Shown here: piece after piece, positions 17,301-21,401 of the stretch
How positions within the stretch are numbered: position 1 is the stretch's first letter
Layout: each line of letters starts with the position of its first letter
Source: Bacteroidales bacterium UBA3808
GTDB lineage: Bacteria > Bacteroidota > Bacteroidia > Bacteroidales > Paludibacteraceae
Length of the DNA stretch: 21,401 nucleotides
Reading direction: 5' to 3'
Assembly: GCA_002369075.1 (NCBI GenBank)
Contig: DFEG01000039.1
Span: 1 to 21,401, forward strand
Notes under the pieces: model-generated
What the model was told of the DNA's origin: nothing
What the model saw: the letters and a program-made list of their open reading frames with translations, nothing else
Databases searched by the model: none
Translations under genes and position numbers: made by a program

Positions 17301-17700
17301 TATATGCGCCGCCGGCGCTTCTGTTGAGGTCACCGTTGAAGCCGCTGTTAGTGGGGGCGTGGTAGTAGCGTCGCCCCTCGAAGGTCATATTGTCATCCCA
17401 TTTGGTCGAGACGAAGATATCGGTGATATAATCCGTCTCGGGGTTGGCGTCCGAGGAGGTCTTATAAGCGATATAGATATCCCATCCTCCGGCGCCGGCG
17501 TTCAGATCTTTGTCCACGACCGTCCAACCCTGCTCGCGATAGGAATTCTTCAGGGGACCTCCCTTTCCTTTTTTTGCGCCTATCGCGATTATTTCCGTAA
17601 TGTAGGCTTCCGCCGCTTGCGCCGTCAGCGCCGCCGCAGCCATTACCACCAACAGGACCCATCGTCCTATGGCGTGCCGAAAAAGTACATTCGTTTTCAT
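8305..17700 (-). CDS. Giant secreted mosaic protein (MABP-like, FN3, LamG, uncharacterised core)
   Basis: A 3131-residue exported protein of unknown function. Approximate layout: signal peptide 1-29; MABP-type beta-prism 32-203 with a threefold motif (DLNAGAGGWDIYI 65-77, DLNRSAGGAYIWV 124-136, DMNKSAEGDDIFI 187-199); Ig-like 216-288; FN3-like 292-385, 390-490 and 515-605; carboxypeptidase-regulatory-like half 608-635, LamG 645-845, other half 878-915; two further such modules 940-1030 and 1035-1140; a core 1340-1820 with ILSVLRDPPGS (1395-1405), an S/T-rich run 1406-1425, a short charged helix 1645-1682 and YTRGGATSCPYE (1783-1794); CARDB/Ig-like 1815-2065; LamG pair 2115-2290 and 2310-2485 inside a Big_5-like domain; Ig-like 2590-2685; secretion-associated modules 2690-2980; tail 3104-3131 (LYILRPDG, YNATGVRVK). 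It is co-transcribed with the 200-residue protein 20 bases upstream. Surface binding or adhesion is inference from the module types; domain borders are judged by eye. Confidence 0.88.
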   Translation of the reverse strand: MKTNVLFRHAIGRWVLLVVMAAAALTAQAAEAYITEIIAIGAKKGKGGPLKNSYREQGWTVVDKDLNAGAGGWDIYIAYKTSSDANPETDYITDIFVSTKWDDNMTFEGRRYYHAPTNSGFNGDLNRSAGGAYIWVYYTRERTGLTGCGGTKRVMTKLSTTSSSDDGLQATGVVCFRNGDYNNSAADMNKSAEGDDIFIQQHFATQKLSVSTPPQAAENVVFDGTYKNLVPNNPSGNWGTMKYRVGTSGAFSSSLPRAVAVGSYTVEYYLDGGNFAESSATGSINVTVNPPTCKAANFDAVFNQADKKVHLAWKAANVPGGYSDYKWVIYRGNTKIAALNYNEHTFSDSNYRNEQEETYTIYYVANPWGVDTKKDEAAVSRKVNCTRTVPVNNFSAESHTDYVELSWTSDGYPEGFGNKFNIYVDNEASPIYTITPGDYQTSFVWQHRRTQSEITNRQNGTDPETEIPYTEEPLNACNPHNYRVEGVIGTTKLNEASTENKSIGEGTLFYSLDAEKGVYPGVVKLSWHVNKQGSTDSKTYIIDRRLAEKADDPWTTIHRMSSVEEYLMYTDETPLPGVYYDYRVTVQDKCSDGTVVESEITDIGFAHTTGTISGRITYGSTGTAVAGADVVAFKNESVGADDAQYRSMHFTNEYGTILWQYPNDSYQNDKFSAADFSVQFWMYPEEIKNKGILYLADNAFFGFDADGNLCFAAADESSQMMHKYTFTGLSPQTEKYSFITFTRTGNTLTAYLLTVDELGAVAVQKSEQTLAGKMLLKAVPLIPFGPLSQTNAFFRFGFFKGYVDELRLWTKCLTEQEILDNFDHLLVGNEKNLETYWTFDEGLRYQFFDYSRDGTFYHQHHGKVGNNAASSTLTPSALSLKAKTDEDGNYIIQGVSFSGEGATYSVVPAMGIHNFNPSQQLRYVGNNSLVHNNVNFEDVSSFRVRGVAYYENTTIPVQEAFLYVDGLIASKDGEAVKTNDYGEFEISVPIGDHFISIKKEGHTFLKGGRYPADPDGVGVRMTFDREISGLTFYDRTKVTVVGRVVGGDIEDEKPLGLGLSQANIGRAKLELRLSNENGYLSAVTPDPSNTAVSYDINPDTMRYEASAGNAYVPGGKNYIVVETDPLTGEWVAKLPPLKYDVTNITFPSRPENDAITKDDFSLPVIDANQTSELYADSVQEDNGEWRKIKYAASAKMKYKAQSDIDVTEGNDGTFGMRTYSITDRYGQTHEIQLYKLDETGAIDLDENGQVQYTLGYPVYEELAPVTYKLHAYERYVNYDGSVPVVNEVPLANKNVTVKNQYATTTAVSTKTDSTELGEKFMVMDEELTLDENGEALYRFQVGFPNILPPFTRGLSVSYDNNGTEMGWSGNGTFRVIVLGAVPTGNNFVTKGPDKILSVLRDPPGSNSSTTWTKGSSTTTKSTTTYQYNTEDGAALTIKTGLQIEQAAGAPGMLLISSFKSKFDITVGANYIGQHINSNTDITTVTAMRDISTSSSPEFTGAEGDVFIGASQNMIFGMCYGVSIVMKDNVPTLVRDTAVAVGEEFDTFFSYDQYYIRGTLLPNYRMLRNALLEHVDNINALSRPTPDAGPKYYTTLTPDDPRFGTSNNDASVWGDAAVPISQMTDGRYDGPSYTILLPENYGEGFQDMVNFYNEQVKKWEDQLGENERDKVEAINDRTKRLIKNYSLSAGASITESTSKTGTHDHVHSDSDGFNFQVGIESGYGSESVGIEYTAKTFHQFNWTDDDGDTKDSTETYAYTLADNDYADYLTVDVLKSDMGSPIFYTRGGATSCPYEDQDTTRYYQPGTPVSTKTMQIEKPEIEVLNPIITGVPAGGEATVKINVRNHSEVGYKVVYDIKVTPYSNPDGLAVYMDEVSLNRGSSLFVKPDETMVKTLTVRQTDPNVLNYENITLRLASQCQTDPQIPRGEIADYATFSVYFQPTCSDIKLESSHTLVNSDTEEPVTLSMSGYNYSMATLQGIRLQYKAENDADFRTLQEYTKDESRLAADHNLLPLVPLEGTSKLNYVLDLRTSDFPDKTYVFRAVTVCDQGGKEVTNESPEIRIVRNISRPQLIATPSPANGILTTADDLLITFNEAIQGSDLTKPNNFDVVGILNEGEVAHDVALNLSDASTAKTDATLNLDGSSFSISMWLKYNANGTLLTHGTADHSFILAMESGYLTATVAGTKVTSVARLPVGKWIYLLVSYNAENATLNAGYAQDDFTVILMDNASAAAYNGNGNLTLGGNGIEAQVQELVIWSGTRSMAEAQSTMYTAKSRYTHGLLGYWPMSEGHGAMATDIARARHLSLASPNGWWKDGENYALNLDGAHAASINIGALNTAEGEDYLIETWFRADKTQTGTASVFATDLMDLRLDEHGCLEILLDESHMELLHRDLRDGQWHHLALNVLKSTNGSGIIYLDGAPCKQLVASAIPVLHGSGLTIGQGLKGAVDEIRIWKARRTADVIKNGRFARLMGNEAGLAAYYPFERFSRDEYNQIITSSSLSDILSENTVGADGLTLSTLNAVPLNPAPKVENVQFSFVPGERQIRITIDEQPAKIEGCNISITAKRVKDLYGNEAQPVTWSVYVQQNTLNWLSSELSVTKTGVESTAFTAAIENRGSQSEAWSISGMPIWLTANVEGGSLAPLASATLTFTVAEDLPIGTYETDIYLSGSQNIATPLHIIVTSEGETPEWTVTPGEETMTIVGVLNINGIQSSDTKDIIAAFRGTECVGLAHPQYFSRYDSYMVLMSVYGKTQAALTYKIYDASTGTVYPSVSASNEAAYTFGVDKTLGTFVNPVVFTPLNEIEQDLSHDRASWKWFSLYAQPKVNTPAAVFSNAQDAVYVLTDGTNSLMSWMGSLQSFSYDKMYKLEATAPYVETLVGEPVDPTAVDVSLKANGWTWIGYPAQATNSLDAAFAGAEPLDGDMVKSQSAFAIYTQGEWIGSLRTMQPGEGYMYQSNAAADKTFRYPKPVTNDRVNIVARKDADYMPGNSNANRDNMTMIAVVKENGQIVDNAQISVYAGEERRGFSAQSVQDGRHFITIGGTQGEEENLSFVVALPDGRMAWVPVRYTFNADAHYGSMAQPVLLVIGSTQDKTHNANADAKAVKTLLNGILYILRPDGAIYNATGVRVK

Positions 17701-17720
17701 ATGATACAGATTTAGTGTGA

Positions 17721-18323
17721 TTAGTGAATGATATATTTCCGTCCGTCGATGATATAGAGACCGTTGGTCGGATTGCTTACAGGCCGGCCGAGAATATCAT
17801 AAGTCCTCCCGTCTCCGGTAGGGGTCAGGTTCTCGATTCCGGTGGGTGTATTGGGCAAGATCAACACATACGGTTCTGTCGGGCTGCCAATTGATTTACT
17901 GGTTTCAAAATCAACGGTAACTCCGGATATTTTGGCAATCTTCGGGTTGGCAAAATCATCCCCGTACAGTACTTCAAAATGAAATGTATCCCCCTCTGTA
18001 CCGCGGATAGTGAGTACGCAATAATGGTTATCCTTCACCAGACTACGGCCGCAGTGACGCAAGTTGTTATCACTGTCATAAACCGCTACTTCGTAACTTT
18101 CCACACGTTCTCCTTGGGCGCTTTCCATGCGCACTTCGCAAAGCATATACATTGCATTCGGCCATTCGTTAGGTTGCTCCCATTCCGGAAAATAGGTAGG
18201 ACGGTCATATAATCCGTCATACAAACCGTTTTCATCGGGCACTTGATCCCACGCATACGCCTGGCTGCACACGCCAATCATCACCGCTGCCAAGAATAGC
18301 AGCCTTTTAAATCGTTTTGTCAT
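17721..18323 (-). CDS. Small secreted protein with T9SS-like C-terminal tail
   Basis: A 200-residue exported protein and first gene of the operon with the giant protein. Signal peptide 1-24 (MTKRFKRLLFLAAVMIGVCS, then QAYA). One beta-rich module spans about 53-155: YMLCEVRMESAQGERVESYE, then the VAVYDSDNNLRHCG segment, ending in EPYVLIL. It shows the same order of elements as the giant protein's module at 2700-2800 (a strand, an 'aaf..tEC.G' turn, then 'yd..tG'). The C-terminus TYDILGRPV followed by NGLYIIDGRKYIIH has the standard order of type IX sorting tails. Function unknown; the shared module and the operon suggest an accessory or partner of the giant protein at the cell surface. The start at 18323 is preferred because a signal peptide begins there. 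Confidence 0.85.
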   Translation of the reverse strand: MTKRFKRLLFLAAVMIGVCSQAYAWDQVPDENGLYDGLYDRPTYFPEWEQPNEWPNAMYMLCEVRMESAQGERVESYEVAVYDSDNNLRHCGRSLVKDNHYCVLTIRGTEGDTFHFEVLYGDDFANPKIAKISGVTVDFETSKSIGSPTEPYVLILPNTPTGIENLTPTGDGRTYDILGRPVSNPTNGLYIIDGRKYIIH

Positions 18324-18346
18324 GTTGTTAATATTTTAAGTTACAG

Positions 18347-18397
18347 TTAATATATCAGCATTGTCAGCAGGTACGCCACGATGGTGGATTTAGTCAT
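18347..18397 (-). CDS. Possible 16-residue leader peptide in the operon 5' UTR
   Basis: A short ORF, MTKSTIVAYLLTMLIY, lies entirely between the promoter (18431-18462) and the start codon at 18323, ending 23 bases before it. A further mini-ORF (MDWDYNL) ends at the TAA just before its ATG. Basic N-terminus then hydrophobic residues. It may be chance; nothing else supports translation. Confidence 0.25.
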   Translation of the reverse strand: MTKSTIVAYLLTMLIY

Positions 18398-18430
18398 TTA
18401 CAAATTATAATCCCAATCCATATCCGGCGA

Positions 18431-18462
18431 CAAAGATACGAAAAAGTTTGCATACACGCAAG
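18431..18462 (-). promoter_or_regulatory. Promoter of the small-plus-giant secreted protein operon
   Basis: Minus strand: CTTG (18459-18462, one mismatch to TTTG), 20 bases, then TATCTTTG (18431-18438). The predicted 5' UTR is about 100 bases, much longer than for the other promoters in the window, leaving room for leader control. Confidence 0.75.
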
Positions 18463-18469
18463 GCGCACA

Positions 18470-18560
18470 CGCAAAAATTTACGTATTGCAAAGAAAATAG
18501 TGCAAAAATTTACGTATTGCAAAAAAATAGTGCAAAATGTACTTATTGCAAAAAAATTTT
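18470..18560. repeat. Three tandem 30-31 bp repeats in the divergent promoter region
   Basis: Units at 18470-18500, 18501-18530 and 18531-18560 share the pattern tgcaaaaatttacgtattgc followed by aaaaaaatag. The first two differ by three changes including a one-base insertion; the third is more diverged. Each contains the symmetric TGCAA...TTGCA around tacgta. They lie immediately upstream of the minus-strand promoter and about 140 bases upstream of the beta-galactosidase promoter. Confidence 0.85.
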
Positions 18561-18634
18561 CTCCATTTCGCGTCAATTTCTCCACCACCCTCTTTGTCGA
18601 TTTTTTTACTTTCCGCAAATTTCTTTTATCCGTT

Positions 18635-18652
18635 TAATCTGCGTAATCTGTG
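18635..18652. repeat. Short two-copy 9-bp repeat
   Basis: taatctgcg and taatctgtg stand head to tail within cgtttaatctgcgtaatctg. The word is familiar from Bacteroidetes spacers and may be related in kind to the heptamer arrays. The surrounding 18561-18698 shows no gene. Confidence 0.5.
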
Positions 18653-18698
18653 GACCAATAATCGCAACATGAAAAAATCGTGCAAGGTTACTATTTTT

Positions 18699-18730
18699 TT
18701 TGGATATATGCAAATTTTTTTGTACCTTTG
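18699..18730 (+). promoter_or_regulatory. Promoter of the GH2 beta-galactosidase gene
   Basis: TTTG (18699-18702), 20 bases, then TACCTTTG (18723-18730). Transcription would start near 18737, only about 15 bases before the ATG at 18752, which fixes that start codon. Confidence 0.85.
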
Positions 18731-18751
18731 TACCAAATTTTGTAACCGACC

Positions 18752-21220
18752 ATGCTAATACTATCCATCTTTGCTGCCGTGAGCACGTTGCTGACGAGTT
18801 GGCAGTTCCGACAAGAACCCAGCGTACAAAACCCTGATGTAGATACCGTTTGGCGCCAAGTGACGGTACCCCATGACTGGTCTGTCTCCGGTCCGTTTGA
18901 CCGTGCGAACGACCTGCAAGAGGTCATCGTCGTGCAGAACGGCGAGAAGGAGCCGAGTTGGAAAACCGGGCGCAGCGGCGGTCTGCCGTGGATGGGCAAG
19001 GGGCACTACCGCACCCGTGTGAAGGTGAAGCGAGACAAGTTCTACACGCTCGTCTTCGACGGTGCCATGAGTCACGCCGATGTGTTTGTCAACGGCGAGG
19101 AAATGGTCTATTGGCCGTACGGGTACAACACGTTCGATTGCTATATCCTGCCACACCTGATAGAACAGTCAGCAATCAGCGATCAGCAATCAGAGGTGGA
19201 TATAGATGTCATTCTGGAGAACAAGCCCCAACAGAGCCGGTGGTACCCGGGTGCGGGACTGTACCGGAACGTACACCTCGTGGAGTCCGACCCGATCCAT
19301 ATACCCACCTTCGGCGTGCTCATCCGTACGCCTAAGGTCACGCCCGAGCAAGCGGAGGTGACCCTCTCTATCGACCTGCAGAACGGCGTGGAAGAGATGA
19401 CGGAATTAAAAATTAAAAATGAAAAATTACGGATTATCACCGATATACTGTTTGAAGGGAAGGTGGTTGCGACGGCAGAGGGACCGAACGCCGTGGCGGA
19501 GGTACCGACCCCGAAGCTCTGGAGCCCCGAGACACCTTATCTCTATACTGCGCGGACGCGGGTATACAGGCAGTCAGCCGTCAGCCGTCAGCCGTCAGAG
19601 CTCCTTGACGAGCGGGAGACGGTGTTCGGCATCCGCACAATCAGCTATACTCCCGAACACGGGTTCGAGCTCAACGGCAAGACCCGTAAGTTCAAGGGCG
19701 TGTGCCTGCACCACGACCTCGGTCCGCTCGGCGCAGCGGTACACAAGGATGCGCTGCGTCACCAGCTGACGATGCTCAAAGCGATGGGCTGCGACGCCGT
19801 CCGCACGAGCCATAACATGCCGGCGCCGGAGCTGGTGGAGCTGTGCGACGAGATGGGTATCATGCTCTGCGTCGAGCCGTTCGACGTGTGGAACCACGGC
19901 AAGACCGACAACGACTACCACGTGGAGTTCGACGACTGGTGGAAATGGGACATCACAAACATGGTCAAGCACTACCGCAACAACCCATCCGTCATGCTCT
20001 GGTCAAGCGGCAACGAGGTCTGGAACCAAGTGCTGCCGGACGGTATCGGGATCGTGACGAAGCTGCAGGAGCTCTTCCACCAACTCGACCCCACCCGCCC
20101 CGTGACCTGCGGCATGGACCAGGCGATGCACATCATCCATAACGGTTTCGGCGCAGCGGTCGAACTGCCCGGACTCAACTACCGCACAGGCCGCTACCAC
20201 GAGGCGTTCGAGTACCTGCCGCAGAAGATGATCTTAGGCTCGGAGACCGCCTCCACCGTCTCTTCCCGCGGCGTATATAAGATCCCGGCGGTCATTCAGC
20301 CGGACGCTATCTATGCGGACAAACAGTCGTCGGGTTACGACCTGGAGTACTGCGCGTGGTCGGGTCTGCCGGAGCAGGATTTTCAGTTGCAGGACGATTA
20401 TCCGTGGACGCTCGGCCAGTTCGTATGGACGGGCTTTGACTACTTAGGCGAACCGTCTCCGTATGACACGGACGCATGGCCGAGCCATAGTTCGTATTTC
20501 GGCATCATCGACCTTGCCTCGCTGCCCAAGGACCGCTACTGGCTCTACCGCAGTCAGTGGAACGAGGCGGACGAGACGCTGCACCTGCTGCCTCACTGGA
20601 ACTGGGCTAAGGGCGACAAGGTGCCGGTCTTCTGCTACACCTCGTACCCCGAGGCGGAGCTGTTCGTGAACGGCAAGAGCTACGGCAGACTCCGCCACGC
20701 CACGGCGGAGGAGTGCGCGCGGCTCAAAGCAGGCGAGACCATCCCGGGCGTCAGCGCAATGCCGCAAACAGGCTCTTTCGAGATACCCGAATGGGGTTCG
20801 GCTCCCTGCCCGGAGTTACTGCCGCGATACAGGCTCATGTGGTTCGACATACCGTACAAGAAAGGCAAGATAGAGGTGGTCGCTTACGACAAAGACGGCA
20901 AAAAAGCCGCGCGGCAAGTTATCCGCACGGCAGGCAAACCTCACCATTTAGTGATTGAGTGGGCGAACCGGGACGAAGATCCCGAGGAACTGTGTTACTA
21001 CACCGTGAAGGTGGTGGACAAACAGGGCAACCTCTGTCCTTTCGCCGACCACCTCATCCGGTATGAGGGCGATGGTTTCGTAGGAGCCGCCAACGGCGAT
21101 GCCACCAGTCTGGACTCTTTCGTGAAGCCCGAGATGCACGCCTTTGCGGGCCAGTGTACGTTCATCATCAAGCGCGGCTGCCGCGGCAGATTCGTTTCGC
21201 CGCACCTATCGCGCCGGTAG
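18752..21220 (+). CDS. GH2 family beta-galactosidase
   Basis: Retaining glycoside hydrolase, 822 residues, most likely releasing terminal beta-galactose. Layout: N-terminal hydrophobic segment 1-15; jelly-roll sugar-binding domain about 33-178 (GHYRTRV, WYPGAGLYRNVHLV); Ig-like domain 182-297; TIM barrel about 303-600; C-terminal beta domains 622-805. The acid/base is E422 in MLWSSGNEVWN and the nucleophile is E498 in ILGSETAS. The N-terminal segment lacks the usual basic residues, so export is uncertain. Three insertions at 138-149, 218-229 and 273-284 are encoded by heptamer arrays. The last 14 residues (GCRGRFVSPHLSRR) are read antisense through the preA 3' end and look like an extension past the normal terminus. 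Specificity for galactose is inferred from subfamily resemblance and the nearby gal operon; other GH2 activities are possible. Confidence 0.88.
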   Translation: MLILSIFAAVSTLLTSWQFRQEPSVQNPDVDTVWRQVTVPHDWSVSGPFDRANDLQEVIVVQNGEKEPSWKTGRSGGLPWMGKGHYRTRVKVKRDKFYTLVFDGAMSHADVFVNGEEMVYWPYGYNTFDCYILPHLIEQSAISDQQSEVDIDVILENKPQQSRWYPGAGLYRNVHLVESDPIHIPTFGVLIRTPKVTPEQAEVTLSIDLQNGVEEMTELKIKNEKLRIITDILFEGKVVATAEGPNAVAEVPTPKLWSPETPYLYTARTRVYRQSAVSRQPSELLDERETVFGIRTISYTPEHGFELNGKTRKFKGVCLHHDLGPLGAAVHKDALRHQLTMLKAMGCDAVRTSHNMPAPELVELCDEMGIMLCVEPFDVWNHGKTDNDYHVEFDDWWKWDITNMVKHYRNNPSVMLWSSGNEVWNQVLPDGIGIVTKLQELFHQLDPTRPVTCGMDQAMHIIHNGFGAAVELPGLNYRTGRYHEAFEYLPQKMILGSETASTVSSRGVYKIPAVIQPDAIYADKQSSGYDLEYCAWSGLPEQDFQLQDDYPWTLGQFVWTGFDYLGEPSPYDTDAWPSHSSYFGIIDLASLPKDRYWLYRSQWNEADETLHLLPHWNWAKGDKVPVFCYTSYPEAELFVNGKSYGRLRHATAEECARLKAGETIPGVSAMPQTGSFEIPEWGSAPCPELLPRYRLMWFDIPYKKGKIEVVAYDKDGKKAARQVIRTAGKPHHLVIEWANRDEDPEELCYYTVKVVDKQGNLCPFADHLIRYEGDGFVGAANGDATSLDSFVKPEMHAFAGQCTFIIKRGCRGRFVSPHLSRR
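19169..19196 (+). repeat. Heptamer array A inside the beta-galactosidase gene
   Basis: Four units: tcagcaa, tcagcga, tcagcaa, tcagagg, preceded by cag. Encodes QSAISDQQSEV in the first domain. The unit order (1 equals 3) matches the spacer array at 1686. Confidence 0.85.
19404..19431 (+). repeat. Heptamer array B inside the beta-galactosidase gene
   Basis: Four units: aattaaa, aattaaa, aatgaaa, aattacg. Encodes ELKIKNEKLRI in the Ig-like domain. It is strikingly AT-rich within GC-rich coding sequence. Confidence 0.85.
19574..19600 (+). repeat. Heptamer array C inside the beta-galactosidase gene
   Basis: Three perfect tcagccg units followed by tcagag, preceded by cag as in array A. Encodes QSAVSRQPSEL, closely parallel to the product of array A. 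Confidence 0.9.
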
Positions 21221-21401
21221 GACAGACGAGGCGGCACAAGTGGCACCCTACGCACTTGGAGCCGATGATCTTCGGCTTGCGGTCCTCGCCGAACTCAATC
21301 GCCTGGTGTCCGCCGTCCATGCACGATACGTAGCATCGCCCGCAACCGATACATTTGTCACGGTCAATCATGGGATAGACCATCGTCTCGCGGTCCAGAT
21401 C
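21168..21401 (-). CDS. preA: Dihydropyrimidine dehydrogenase subunit PreA, C-terminal ferredoxin domain (N-terminus outside window)
   Basis: The visible 77 residues form a two-[4Fe-4S] ferredoxin domain: DKCIGCGRCYVSCMDGGHQA, a short linker, then KCVGCHLCRLVCPTGAIG. The Cys-Ile-Gly-Cys-Gly-Arg-Cys cluster followed by DGGHQAIE is characteristic of the C-terminus of NAD-dependent dihydropyrimidine dehydrogenase PreA. That enzyme reduces uracil and thymine (or works in reverse) in the cytoplasm with PreT. The frame stays open to the window edge (DLDRET precedes MVYP), so the internal Met is not the start and the catalytic barrel lies to the right. Its last 53 bases overlap the beta-galactosidase ORF on the other strand. 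A stand-alone ferredoxin is the less likely alternative. Confidence 0.85.
   Translation of the reverse strand, partial: DLDRETMVYPMIDRDKCIGCGRCYVSCMDGGHQAIEFGEDRKPKIIGSKCVGCHLCRLVCPTGAIGAAKRICRGSRA

Noticed and set aside
18470..18560. CRISPR array
   Set aside because: The three units abut directly with no unique spacers, and no cas genes are present.
18448..18672. Plus-strand ORF covering the 30-bp tandem repeats
   Set aside because: It is a translation of AT-rich repeats (repeated TYCK-like peptides) with no start context or promoter. The repeat is better explained as spacer structure.

Overview
The window looks like chromosomal DNA from a Bacteroidales bacterium of the gut or rumen type (Prevotella, Paludibacteraceae or close relatives). 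Four promoters fit the Bacteroidetes pattern TTTG-N20-TAnnTTTG, no Shine-Dalgarno sites are obvious, and secreted proteins carry Gly-Leu-Tyr-Ile C-terminal tails like those of type IX secretion cargo. The dense coding regions are moderately GC-rich; the spacers are AT-rich.

Layout. (1) Bases 1-5400, minus strand: a galactose/galactan operon read in the order galK, galM, secreted GH53 endo-galactanase, sugar nucleotidyltransferase, galE (cut by the left edge). It starts at a clear promoter at 5369-5400. No galT is present within the window. (2) Bases 5408-8300: an accessory island between metabolic genes. It holds a terminator, a 141-bp inverted-repeat element that supplies the end of a small ORF, several hairpins, a 93-bp inverted repeat made of CTGTCAT heptamers, a decayed gene remnant, and an AAA_14/DUF4143 ATPase gene with its own promoter. 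(3) Bases 8249-18462, minus strand: a two-gene secreted-protein operon with a 200-residue protein followed by a 3131-residue mosaic surface protein. (4) Bases 18470-18730: a divergent promoter region with three tandem 30-bp repeats. (5) Bases 18752-21220, plus strand: a GH2 beta-galactosidase, convergent with and overlapping the 3' end of preA (dihydropyrimidine dehydrogenase subunit), which runs off the right edge.

How it fits together. The secreted GH53 enzyme would cut beta-1,4-galactan and the GH2 enzyme would release galactose. GalM, GalK, the nucleotidyltransferase (a candidate substitute for GalT) and GalE would then carry galactose into UDP-glucose metabolism. The giant protein combines a MABP-type beta-prism, FN3-like, LamG and carboxypeptidase-regulatory-like modules around an uncharacterised core of about 480 residues; this suggests surface binding or adhesion, but its function is unknown.

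The most unusual pattern crosses gene boundaries. Six loci carry short arrays of seven-base repeats, usually four units (about 28 bp), each with a different heptamer. Two lie in operon spacers, one sits in galE and three sit inside the beta-galactosidase gene, where they encode short low-complexity insertions.
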